The position numbers and the translations under genes are program-made. Shown in pieces: positions 37,455-48,243 of a DNA stretch of 64,000 bases; positions within the stretch are counted from its first letter, which is position 1; each line of letters begins with the position of its first letter. The notes beneath the pieces are model-generated. The model made no database searches, was not told the origin of the DNA, and saw only the letters and a list, made by a program, of their open reading frames with translations. Source of the DNA: Liolophura sinensis. Taxonomy: Eukaryota > Mollusca > Polyplacophora > Chitonida > Chitonidae. The stretch covers positions 13,888,001 to 13,952,000 of the forward strand of contig NC_088307.1 of the NCBI RefSeq assembly GCF_032854445.1, written 5' to 3'.

Positions 37455-37697
37455 CTACAGACCTCGAATGTCACTCCACGCCTGAGTTACATTGACGTAT
37501 TTGAACACGTCCCAAAGCGAATAGCTAGCACCTTCCCCTCGACCACTTGTTTTCGCCACAAGAATAACGAGCAGTTTAACAATGACCCAGGTATATCCCG
37601 TCATAAGCAGCACCACTGCCAAGCTAGCGCGAGACAGCGATTCAACTAGCCCACGTGACCTACTCTGGATTACTGATTGGGTGTCTTCACTGTTCAT
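37455..37697 (-). CDS. Unassigned 80-aa ORF with one hydrophobic segment
   Basis: Starts in a good context (aaaccATGA) and reads MNSEDTQSVIQSRSRG, then a hydrophobic stretch of about 23 residues (LAVVLLMTGYTWVIVKLLVI...), then a charged tail ending DIRGL and a stop. It lies about 105 bp upstream of the SLC44 start on the same strand, in less AT-rich sequence than the flanks. Joining it to SLC44 exon 2 does not keep phase at the plausible donor (GTCAAT|gtaact). I do not recognise the protein. It may be a small membrane protein, an upstream ORF of the same transcript, or chance. Confidence 0.3.
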   Translation of the reverse strand: MNSEDTQSVIQSRSRGLVESLSRASLAVVLLMTGYTWVIVKLLVILVAKTSGRGEGASYSLWDVFKYVNVTQAWSDIRGL

Positions 37698-39192
37698 GGT
37701 TTACAGTTTGCTTGGTAACGGAGAAGGTGTGTAGTCAGCGTGTTACCGTAAATTCTCGTTAAAACGCATTCCTACTTTAAAATTCTTCGGTCACTAAATT
37801 ACTTTAAGTCATATATCGAAGAAAAACGGCTATTTTAATAGAGTTATTTGGCTATGAGATCATAACTATTAAGAAGACAATCAATTAATGTGTCTTCCAG
37901 GATTTTGTAAGTATAACATAAGCTTACACCCACTGCACACTGTGGTAAAGGACATGGCGGTTCTATGCCATAAAGAAAGTTATCAATCCAAAGTGTGTCC
38001 TAACCAGAGCAAAAACAAACAAATAAAAACAAACAAAACAAACAAAAAAACCCCTTTAAGATAAACACGTGTACGCTTGCAGTAGGCCTAAATGCGAAAT
38101 CTGTACATGATGGCGAGAAGTGGTCACTTTCACGCAAGACTGACGACCACCGGGCTTACGGTACAAACATTTCACCATTCACACGTTCCACAACATGTTG
38201 TGGGATTATATGCATTTAATCCTGTTAAGCATAATTTCACGAGAATCCTAATTGATGAACCAATTCGTTATTAGACTAATTGTTATGTGAATTATCAACT
38301 TGTTGTTTTAATTCATTGCTGACCAAATTAATTGATTGTAGGTAACGGTTAGATTTTAATTAATTATTAAATATTTGTCGTATACATTGAGTTATAAATA
38401 TAAATTTAATTTTAATGGATTGTTGGGTTTTTATTTATCAAAGAAGAAAACATGTTCTCCTCACCTGCATTCCGTACATCAGTTTTCCATTATACAACGA
38501 GATGTCTGCATTTATTTATATTACAAAAAATAAAAAATTCTATTTTGGTCGCCGCGTGCAAATAAGCATTCCCCCCCCCCCCCCAATTAAATGTGTTTTA
38601 TCAAATAAAAAAACATGTTCCCTACACGTGCATGGCATATTTAACTTTCCTTTAGGCCTACTTGGCGAGATGTCAACATTTTACATATTAATCAAAAATA
38701 TTCTAAATTCAATAATTTTCTGCAAATGACTCCGGCAAAGCAGATAGATGTACGTTTCCCCATTAAATGCTTTATTTATTTACATTTATTTATTTATTTA
38801 GTGTCCATGAATGTATGAAATAAATTTGGGGGAAAAGTTGAAAAAGATGATCATCGTAAAACATGACCGACCTTACTGTCTACAGTTAAATCAACTGGAC
38901 AAATTAATTACATTAAAGAAATAAACTGATACATGCTGGATTTTCGAACCTGCTACTGTATATAGGTATGTATGTATGGACTAGGAGACATTGGCATAGA
39001 ATTACGACACTTTTGGTTGATTGATTGATCGATCGGTTGATCATTTATTCACCATTTTTATGCAACATACATCAATAATTGGCAGGAAAAAGCTGAAGAG
39101 ATCTGCTGCATGGGGATTTGAAATCCATGCATGATAGATTATAGGTTAATGCCTGGATTTGACACATACCATGTTTACAACGTGCAGAGTTC

Positions 39193-39434
39193 TCAGTGGC
39201 CGAGGAGACTAGCGTGCTAGTGCAGCACAGTGACCTAGGATCCTCTCACCAACGCAATCGCTGTGAGTTCAAGTCCACCTCAAGCTGTCTTCCTCTCCTG
39301 TCGTACTTTGGAAGGTCTGACAGCAACCTGCAGATGGTCGTGGTTCTCCCTCCCACCAAAATGTTGACTGGCAACATAAAAGTGAAATATTCTTGATTAA
39401 GGCGTAAAACACCTATCAAGTAAATAAATAAATA
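39193..39434 (+). mobile_element. SINE family A copy
   Basis: Head tcagtggccgaggagactag, B box gagttcaagtcc, tail (aaat)n. Central deletion in the 'gggctctgcccgg' region. Confidence 0.88.
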
Positions 39435-39789
39435 TTGGCCATTAGTTTATTCAACCGAATATTGCACTTTCTGCAGTGCAAACATAGGCCTACGGATACC
39501 CTGCAGGCTCGCAGCTTATCAGTCATAACCACTTTCTTATCTTCTGTACGCTGCGTGCATTCACGACTGATCGTTCTTTTTTCTTTTTGCTTCCTTTGAA
39601 ACCACTGATTCAGTCAGTCTTAAGCGAGAGGGTGGCGTAACATAACAATGAAATCAGTTATTCTTGCATACCTAGTTTGCGAGACAGATCTTATAGTGTA
39701 TAGCCTACTACATGTTGTCACGCAAAAAATCCATATTGTCCTGCCTTACAACAACAGGTATGTATATACACTCAAAAAATAATATAAAA

Positions 39790-40038
39790 GCCTCCGTGGC
39801 CGAGGTGGCGAGCACCCCAGCGCGGCACAATAACCCAGGAGCCTCTCACCAATGCGGTTGCTGTGAGTTCAAGTCCAGCTAATGCTGGCTTCCAGTTTTC
39901 AGTCGTTCGTGGGAAAGTCTGTCTGCAACCTCAGGCCAGTCGTGGGTTTCTCCCGGACTCTGCCCGGTTTACTCCCACCATAATGCTGGCCGCCGTCCTA
40001 TAAGTGAAATATTCTTGAGTACGGCGTACAACACCGGT
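39790..40038 (+). mobile_element. SINE family A copy
   Basis: Head gcctccgtggccgaggtggc, body complete, ending gagtacggcgtacaacacc. Confidence 0.92.
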
Positions 40039-40218
40039 CATGTTTGTTACATAGTTTGTTACAATAATAGAATACATTCTAGCATCACTCATACAAGACT
40101 TTCTGCAAAATTTAACAAATTATTTTTTGAGAGAACAATCTAATTAAATTTCATTGAATATATACCTTTATGTGTATCGTGCTTTATTAAAAAACCGCTC
40201 TAATGTGACTTACAATCG

Positions 40219-40360
40219 GCACATGTAACAGCCTGCGGAATTTCGTGGGTTTCGCCGGGGCTCTCTCCGGTTTCATCCTGCCATAATGATCACCACCCTC
40301 GTATAAGTGAAATATTCTTAAGTACGGCGCGTAAAATACCAACAAAATAAATAAATAAAT
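40219..40360 (+). mobile_element. SINE family A, 3' part
   Basis: gcctgcggaatttcgtgggt through aagtacggcgcgtaaaatac and (aaat)n. Confidence 0.85.
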
Positions 40361-40906
40361 CCAAAATCAAAAAATTAATCTTTTAATTTTAAGAAATAGT
40401 TATCTGTTATTGTTACTAGAATGTATTCTGTTATTGCAGCAGGTTGTTCTGTTAAATATAACACACTCATGCTATAAATTCAACATAAAGATTTTGTTTG
40501 ACTAACAGGATATTATATGGAGTATGACAAAATATTATGTCATAATAACAGAATGTATGCTAGAATCATTTAGTCAATAGACGTTCTGTTATAATTAACA
40601 GATAATTTCTTTGAGTGTAGCCGCGGAAAACTCCTTACTGCATGTCTTGCGGATATTTACGGATCTATGTACCTCGGCATACACATGCGCCAAGAGGGTT
40701 TTTTTTTTATCGTCTTTATGAGTCTGTCTGTCTGTCTGTCAGTAACTCTAGAGACGGATAAGCACGCTTAATTTGAACGAAGCTTACACAGGTTGGCCTT
40801 GGGTCAGGCACCAATCTGGATCTGAATTGTTAAAGCGATTCTTCAACACTAACAGACAGGAGAGATATGCAGAGTGCTGTGCAGTATGTACTGTGTGAAT
40901 AAGCCT

Positions 40907-41163
40907 AATCGGCGTTTCGGGGATCTCGAGATTTCACGCATATATTGGCGAGACAGGTGGAAGCTCTCGCAAACTATAAGAGCTAAAAGACGTGATTTTA
41001 CGTTATGTTCCAACGGCGGCGCCGTCGACACGAAGGACGACAGGTGTGTATTTAGTCTAGGAACTACCGTAAAATAACGACTTTTAACTACGTTAATTTG
41101 CGAGAACTTCCACCTGTATCGCCGATATCTGCGTGAACTCACGAGACCCCTGAAACGCCAATT
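40907..41163. mobile_element. Foldback element with ~98-bp imperfect inverted repeats
   Basis: The left arm starts aatcggcgtttcggggatct and includes gacaggtggaagctctcgca. The right arm is its inverse, including tgcgagaacttccacctgta and ending cctgaaacgccaatt. The centre is GC-rich (ggcggcgccgtcg). Short ORFs on both strands here are by-products. Confidence 0.8.
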
Positions 41164-41866
41164 GTGTAAGACGGATCGGAAGCTGGAGACCACGTGATCT
41201 CCTTGGTAACAAACCGCGTGGGTGAAGAAAGCGATCCTCCCAACGTTATTGCATAGGAAAATGCCTATTTTTGGATCGCTGTCAGCGATCTTGTATCCGT
41301 TGGATTTGTATAATTTTCAGCTTTCCAGATAGTCTGAGTATTTCTGCAGAGCTTTGGTGACGTTTTTTTTGTACATCTAGGCCCAACTGGTCGCTAGCGA
41401 GAGGCAAAAAGTGACCTTTTCCCCAGTGCTTTAACATTGGGAGGCCATTTTGTTTTAGGCACAAAAGGATGCTCATGTGACCTACAACTTCCGACTCGTC
41501 TTACAGAATTGGGCTTATTTGTTGGCCTGCATTTAACTGAGTTGGAAGGTTTGCCCCTTGGGACTGTTAACGGACTGCTAATGGCATGCTCAAGAATTTT
41601 TCGCAATTAATTATGGATGGAAGCAACTGCAGTGCCATTAGTAAACCAACAACCTACAGACCCATATTCTTTACATCGTAGGCCTACGCGCCGCTCCCTA
41701 CGTTCGCTTTACATAACTGCCACTACTATAGCAATACCATAGCAATAGCAAAATATACAAATCTTTAACAATCTCCGATGTCACTCTGGAGGTCGCACGG
41801 CAATAAGGCAAACTAGTGACGTCAACAAACACAAACTCAGTCTCAAGCTTTGTATTAATAATTATA

Positions 41867-41986
41867 GGTTATTGGATTGTATGGTCCTGTATGAACTCGT
41901 CCTGGGCGCCGGAAAGGAACTCGCAAGCTCGTCCCTTTCCTGGGCACCCAGAACTCGTCCATACAGGACCATACAATCCAATAACC
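41867..41986. mobile_element. 120-bp near-perfect palindrome
   Basis: Starts ggttattggattgtatggtc and ends gaccatacaatccaataacc. The outer 27 bp pair perfectly and pairing continues with few mismatches to a small loop near aactcgcaagctcg. Some weaker symmetry extends into the flanks. It lies about 240 bp past the recombinase stop codon. Confidence 0.85.
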
Positions 41987-42222
41987 CATTTATTATACAC
42001 CCACTTGTCAAAAGCGTAAGTAAATAAACTCGAACGCTAAACAAATTGGGTAAAACCGTGCTAATTATTTCATATCGCGTAACAATAGCGGATAGCCGGT
42101 TGCGGATGAATATGGAATACTGAATGGAGCACTTTCATTGGCTGACGGAAAACTGGGTCAGGCGCACGTGGCCGAAGCGGTATTTTACAAACAGAAGTGT
42201 AAAGAAAAGGAATGCAGACGTT

Positions 42223-43050
42223 TCAGTGAAAATTAAAGGTGCAGTTATTGAAAACTGCGCCACCGAACAGACTAGTGTAATCTTTACAGGATGAGGACGA
42301 AAGAGAAGTAGAGTTTGCTGACAAAGTTAGCTGATTATCCTTGGGATTCTGTGCGGAAGTTGCTGGCATCGGAGTCGTGAAAACTTCGTTTGTGTGCACT
42401 TGAACTGACCGGCCAGGGAGTGGAAGCGCGGGAGATTTTTGACTGAAGGCGCGATTGCCCTGAAGTAAACTCGACATTTGCTTCTGCTCTACGTGATCTA
42501 ATTTAGAATCATACTCCTGGATGCTAGCAAGGGATTTGTGTCCGGTGACCTGCATAATTTTATGTGGAGCGACGCCAGATTTTACAAGGGTTTGGACGGT
42601 TGTTTTTCGGACCGAATGATTAGTTTTCCAGCCTTTCAGTCCAGCAGCCTCGGCTGCCCTCTTCATTAGCTCTCTCAAACGATGCTCTCCCATTGGAGTG
42701 GAGTAATACCACACAGCTGTATCAGGTTTGAGGCGACATTCGGGAATTGTTGTGAGGTAGAACGGACTGTCCGGAGACACACACTTTTCTGGACGAGCAC
42801 GGACGAACATCGTGTTGTGTCGTCTGCTTGTTGACAAACAAAAAGTAGTCCGTACGTGTGACGTCACAGTTACAACTGTCCCATATATTAAAAATATTGG
42901 ACAGTTGTGTTTACTACATAATATAGTAGGCGCTGGACACTTCTGTGTACAATAATGCTTTATATTAATGATTCGCATGCGTGTGTACAACATGATTCTA
43001 ACGAGGACATGAAGCAATTTTATTGCTGAATACTGATTAAGTAGTTCCAC
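42223..43050 (-). pseudogene. C-terminal half of a Crypton-like tyrosine recombinase (DUF3504-type), 5' truncated or missing upstream exon
   Basis: The supported part runs from about the ATG at 42810 to the stop at 42223. It contains SPDSPFYLTTIPE, VWYYSTPMGEHRL, KTNHSVRKTTVQTL, MQVTGHKSLASIQEYD and a C-terminal LFGGAVFNNCTFNFH. His-x-x-Arg (NHSVRK), the second His (GHKS) and the Tyr nucleophile (EYD) of the tyrosine-recombinase fold are present. The segment that should hold the first catalytic Arg is absent. The upstream part of the frame (82810-side, roughly 42811-43050) looks non-coding. A possible acceptor (caacaagcag) precedes position 42823, so a spliced upstream exon is conceivable but was not found. 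SINE debris starts at 43050. Family: the ZMYM2/KIAA1958-related, Crypton-derived recombinases common in marine invertebrates. It could be a decayed element, a retained exon of a domesticated gene, or a truncated copy. Confidence 0.7.
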
Positions 43051-43100
43051 GCTAGTGTTTTACGCCGTACTTAAGAATATTTCACTTATACGACGGCGAA
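43050..43100 (-). mobile_element. SINE family A, short 3' fragment
   Basis: gctagtgttttacgccgtac ... cttatacgacggcga. It lies between the recombinase frame and the 815-bp inverted-repeat element. Confidence 0.8.
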
Positions 43101-43115
43101 GTTGTTTTGTCTGTA

Positions 43116-43930
43116 GTCAGTTTCTTTTAACCAGTCGCCTATATCCAGCCATCTGTAAAATCATTCACACCCGATATTAAAATAGACTTTCGATAGTTAC
43201 ACGTAACACCACGAGCTCTACACATTAATATGTTGTACATCCATATTATTTCAAAGAAAATGCAGTAATAATACATTTTCTATTTCATAATGTTAAACCC
43301 ATAGGTCTAAGCTCGGTTTCCACGCCAAGAGCTCATTGCCTCAGGTGACGCTATAATTATTCAAAGCCAAGTGGCATGCTGGACAATGGGCACGGAGAGT
43401 AATTTGCTTAACAATGGCTCTTCCAACAAGCGGTTAATAAGAACAATTTGCACTCAGTAACACAGCCTACACTACTGTCTCCGCGAATAGAGATATTTTT
43501 GGTGTTTTTATTATAAAAGAATTTTTTAACATCCAACTCTAAAACCATTCAGCGGCTAGTTGAATTAAAATTCATTTATTACGGTTATCTTATCCTAAAC
43601 CGTGTAAACAACTTTAAATATGCCAGTGTCAGAAACAGGGTTTATAATAAAGTCGACAGCAGTTTAGGAAATTGCTTGGTGCTCAATAACCAACATGCCC
43701 ACTGTTTCATGAATAATTGTGAAGTCACTCGAGGTTTTGCCTCCCGCGGTTTAACATTATGAATTAGAAAAAGGTTTTATTTCATCTCCTTTGCAAGAAT
43801 ATAACTTTCAACATGTGAGTGTGTAGAGTTTGTGGTGTTACGTGTCATTATCGAAAGACAATTTTCGTAGTGAGTATGATCGATTTTACAGATAGCTGAA
43901 TGTAAGTGGCTGGCTGAAAGAAACAGACTC
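43116..43930. mobile_element. ~815-bp element with ~190-bp terminal inverted repeats
   Basis: The left terminal repeat (about 43116-43310) begins gtcagtttcttttaaccag and includes atctgtaaaatcatt, cacgtaacaccac and cataatgttaaacc. The right repeat (about 43735-43930) is its inverse (ggtttaacattatg, gtggtgttacgtg, gattttacagat, ctggctgaaagaaacagac). The ~425-bp interior has no clear ORF. It is likely a non-autonomous transposon of unassigned superfamily. Confidence 0.78.
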
Positions 43931-44003
43931 TAGTAGAGAGCAGTGATGTAAAGCGAGCGGTGAGAGCGGCACATGCGTTCATGGTACAGACTTCAACGCC
44001 ACA

Positions 44004-44458
44004 GGCAAATGTACGGAGCCGTAAAAAGTGACATTGTTAGAAAAAAAATTAAATAGAAAAAAAACACATGCACACACAACTTTCAAAGTGTCAGTTATGT
44101 CTTTTTTTAGTAAGTCGGGCTCACGAGATAGTTGACCAATAGAAATGCACAATGATGTGCGCATAAGATCTTTGTTAAGTCGTGCACAGAGATCTTTGTT
44201 AAATCGTGTACACGAGATCTTTGCAAAGTCGTGCGCACGACTTTATAAAGATCTCGTGCGCAAAAGTTACTAATGATCTCGGTATAATAATGCATTTCTA
44301 TTGGTGAATTATCTCGTGCACACGAGATCTTTACTAAGTCGTGCGAACGACTTATTAAAAAAGATAACTGAAATTTTAATAGTTGTGTTACTATTTTCTT
44401 TTTCTATTCAAATTTTTGGCTAATTAACCATGTCACTTTTAAAGCTCAGTACAAATGT
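44004..44458. mobile_element. ~455-bp foldback with long terminal inverted repeats and internal mini-palindromes
   Basis: The outer arms (44004-44150 and about 44291-44458) are inverse copies: aaaaagtgacattgtta versus aaccatgtcactttt, and gaccaatagaaatgca versus tgcatttctattggtg. The interior and right arm hold several copies of self-complementary ctcgtgcacacgagatcttt and agtcgtgcgcacgactt. Confidence 0.75.
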
Positions 44459-45095
44459 CGTTCAGCGAATTAACATTATAAACTGTATAAATGCACACTC
44501 ATGCATCCAATTATTGTTGTGAAGAATCCTAGAAGAATGAGAACCGAGGAATTTACAAATGATCAGATATGTGTGAATAGGGCTAAATTGTCTCACACAA
44601 CCCACCTTTGTTTACTGAGAATTTCATTTTCCCCGAGTATTGTTATTTTAGATGTAAACGCATGACAGTCTGAGAGTTGTTCCCGTGTGAAAATTGGCAT
44701 CATTGAAAATACCATTTCATTTTCAGACATTCCTTTAATGAAGTTAATTGGACTGTAACAAAGAATTGGATTTCCATGGACAATCAAGTATACTTGTCCT
44801 GTCAACGTAGCCAGCGGCACGTCTCTACACCGCTAGAGCACATTTGTTCTTGTACAGTGAAATTCGCTGTCAGTTGATTAGGGTACATTTTCCTATAGAC
44901 AAACAGTTCTCTTCTGGCAGTAAATTCACAGCCACGCCTGCTTAGTTTTACATGCAAGGTGTAATAAAAGTACAACATCGTCTCAAGGATTTTTGTTTTT
45001 TTGTTTTTGTTTTTTGTTTTTCACTGCAAGTCCCACAAATATGCAATTGTAATCAGATGTGCAGCTGCATGGTGTAGAGTTACAGAGCTAAAATG

Positions 45096-45415
45096 AGAGC
45101 CTCCTTGGCCGGGGTGGTTAGCGCGCCATCGCGGCGCAATGACACAGGAGCCACCAATGCGTTTGCTGTGAGTTCAAGTTCAGCTCATGCATGCTGGCTT
45201 CCTCTCCGGAAGAAAGGTCTTCCAGCAACCTGCGGATAGTCTTTGGTTTCCCCGGGCTCTGCCCGGTTTCCTCTCACCATACCACTGGCCGCAGTCGTAT
45301 AAGTCAAATATTCTTGAGTACGGCTTAAAACACCAATCAAATAACGCTGGCCGCAGTCGTATAAGTGAAATATTCTTGAGTACGGCTTAAAACACCAATC
45401 AAATAAATAAGTAAA
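45096..45415 (+). mobile_element. SINE family A copy with duplicated 3' end
   Basis: The head starts gagcctccttggccggggtg. The last ~65 bp (cgctggccgcagtcgtataa ... caccaatcaaataa) occur twice. An inverted copy follows immediately. Confidence 0.9.
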
Positions 45416-45690
45416 TGTTTATTTATTTGATTTATTTGATTGATATTTTACGCCGTACTCAAGAATATTTCACTTATACAACGGCTGCCAGCATTTTGAA
45501 AACCTGCCAAAGCCTGGGAGAAACCCACGGCCATCCACATGTTGCTGAGAGGCCTTCCCAAGTACGGCCGGAGAGGGAGCCAGCAAGAGCTGGACATGAA
45601 CTCACAGCGACCGCATTGGTGACAGGCTACTGTGTCATTGTACCGTGCCTTCGTGCCAGCCACCTCCGCCATGGAGGCCCTCAATAAGTA
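45416..45690 (-). mobile_element. SINE family A copy, tail-to-tail with the preceding copy
   Basis: tttatttgattgatatttta ... cgccatggaggccctc. It contains the whole reversed head and lacks part of the centre. Confidence 0.9.
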
Positions 45691-47221
45691 AATAAACACA
45701 GAGTTAAAATCGGTGTACAAATCGATGGTATGTCAATTCCGTAAACCTATGCAGCATATTGTTCTCATATTCACAAAATTTGTTCATTTGTAAAGTATTC
45801 ACAGTAGATCTCTTGGTATAAAAATGTGTGTATTTTATGGTGATTTGTTGAGTTTAAAAGTATTTAAGGCCTAAAATGAGCGAAACCTTTATAGGATTTG
45901 GCACTTCTGACAGACGAACCAACAATTTTAGAGGTATACGCCGAGCTAGTATAGCTATAAAATACTCAAATTGTAACTAAATCGTTAAAAAGTGTTTGAT
46001 AGCATGAAGTGCTCAAGATGTCTGCCTAGATACACAACCAGCTACTTGTGCAGTATTGACATTTTGTTCTTCATATTACTCGGTGAAATCTCATTAAAAT
46101 AATAAAGTATGATACGTTTTAGACAGCCTGAGAATCCTGCTCTCCATTGAAATATGTTTTAGCCAGTTGCTGGCTTGTCCTATAAACTGGTAAGCTGGTT
46201 CATGTGTCCATTGACTGATTGACTGATTTCCAAGTTGACCCGTTACTGGCTAACGAAATGATCCACCGATTGGCTTCTTGGTGGATTGGTTGGTTTATGT
46301 ATCAACTGATGAATTGATTTATTGATTAGGTTTTTGGATTTGGTACACCTATAGGCCTCTATACAATTTATACATGTAAATTATTATGAAAGGCACTCTT
46401 AGATATGTTAGACTACATTTCAGATATTCCAGATAGTCCAAGCATGATTTCATCTAAGGTTATTTTACTTAGGCAATAATTTGCGCAATCAGACTAGCTT
46501 AGAGACTTTGTATGCGATCGGTCGTGCAAGATACGAATTCCTAAGGTTAATACATAGCCTTATTCGATTCGTCACTGACATCATACATAATAAAGGAAGA
46601 AATATCTGGATTTTTTTTATACATTCGTCTTGTCAGTATGTATGTTCCGCTTTTCTTTATAGCCGTTTACCTGATCGACTCCATACTTGCTTGCGTGTAT
46701 ATAGCAGAGGACGCAAAGCAGTGCAGTCTCAGGTATCAAAAAATTCCGTGTGAAAATTAGGCACTGATAACCTCACACACCTTTTGAACGTGTGCTGCCC
46801 TCAACATGCTGACTTTGTACACAAAACCTATACATTACCCCAATAGGGCTTGGTCTTTGATCCATAGGTGTGGAATATATGCTACACGACGTAGATAAAT
46901 ATCATTTATAGGTATGGACTTCCAACAGGCATTGGGTTAGTCGGCAGTAATGACAGGACCGGTCAGCGAAATAATCTGTTAATTTAGTAAAACTGATGAT
47001 ACAGTATGTGAAATGTACATATATACACTTTGTAACCTTGCTCTATCGTCTCAGTGTTGAACGAGGCAGCAACAAGTAACGTTCTCAAAGGTATGACCAA
47101 ATCCTAACGGTACCATGCACATGATCACGTGCGGAAAGCGCTACATAATAACATAGTTCAAGATGACATATACAAACAAACCATGAAATGCGGACTTAAA
47201 TTTCAGTGAATTTGTGAGCGA

Positions 47222-47538
47222 GTGAGTGAGCCAGTGAGTGCTTGGGGTTTAACGTCGTGCTTAACAGTTTTTCAGTCATATGACGACGAAGGAATCCTTA
47301 GAGTGCGTGTGATGTGTCTCCTTGTTGCAGGGCGGATTTCCACCGCTCTTTTATCTAGTGCTGCTTCACTGAGACGTCTTATCGAAGGAAGTAAGCCGCC
47401 TTCATGCTGAACGCCAAGCGAGTAAGTTACAACTTCCTCTTCTAAGGTCATACGGGTTCTGCCCGGTTTCCACCCACCATAATGCTGGCCGCCGTCGTAT
47501 AAGTGAAATATTCTTGAGTACGGCGTAAAACAACAATC

Positions 47539-47570
<32 letters not shown>

Positions 47571-47650
47571 AAGGTCATAGGTGTGACGACCCAGGATTGA
47601 CCCTGGATCTACAGCCTCCCGAAGCGGACGCTCTATGAATGTGTGAGCAA
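47222..47650 (-). mobile_element. SINE family B copy split by a family A insertion
   Basis: ggggtttaacgtcgtgctta ... cagtcatatgacgacgaagg ... gaacgccaagcgagtaagtt, then the nested family A copy, then ccaggattgaccctggatct and gcggacgctctatgaa. Confidence 0.88.
47452..47567 (+). mobile_element. SINE family A, 5'-truncated, nested in SINE family B
   Basis: Starts at cgggttctgcccggtttcc and ends in a ~28-bp poly-A. Flanked by perfect tctaaggtcat at 47441-47451 and 47568-47578. Confidence 0.95.
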
Positions 47651-48243
47651 CTCATTTTTAATATATGCAGTATAAGCTGAGTGCACTACAAGTCAACAGC
47701 CTTCAACTCCTTAAAGAGCAGGTATGATAACTGGCCATATCACGGATTGTGAGAGCGTGTGAACACTATATAATGGTGCTATGAACATCAGCTGTGTTGG
47801 TAAAGGTCTTTGTGTGATTTTTGTTTAACCGTCCTAACATCGGGATACTTATCAACATCGTCGATAGGATCTGGGGCCGATTCCATCAAGCAATTTCTGA
47901 CTTAAGTCAAAATTTAAAACTTTGTTAGAATTTTTAATTTTTGGTGTTGTAGGTTGAAAATTTGGACACATTTGTCTTACGATAACATTTATGAAGTGGG
48001 CAAAATTTTAATTTCTAAAACCGAACAATAATCTTTAAAAGCGTATTTCAAATTTCAACTTAAGTCCAAAATCTGTTTGTGGAACTGGCCACTGGACATA
48101 GTTAAGCTACGGTATTTGAGCAGAGATTGTATTGAAAATGCTCTTGGTGTATGTACTTTTTGATAACAATCTTAGAATCATTAAACATAACCAGGACACT
48201 TTTGACCCTATCATCGGTCATGACAGGAACATTCGTTGTTAGG

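Larger units (their letters stand above)
37698..40906. other. Intergenic region upstream of SLC44
   Basis: AT-rich, with a poly-C run (about 38572-38584) and three SINE family A copies from 39.2 kb. No gene motif was found. The part next to 37.7 kb probably holds the SLC44 promoter, but no core element is clear. Confidence 0.5.
44459..48243. other. Intergenic region between the recombinase fragment and the dioxygenase gene
   Basis: Holds the tail-to-tail SINE pair (45.1-45.7 kb) and the nested SINE pair (47.2-47.65 kb). 45700-47200 shows nothing recognisable beyond short gatt-rich runs near 46.2-46.3 kb. Confidence 0.5.

Noticed and set aside
37455-37697. Alternative first exon of SLC44
   Set aside because: The plausible donor is in phase 0, whereas exon 2 needs phase 1, so the frame would be lost.
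40849-41193. Paired ORFs (114 aa minus, 67 aa plus) near 41 kb
   Set aside because: They lie on the arms of a foldback and mirror each other because of the inverted repeat.
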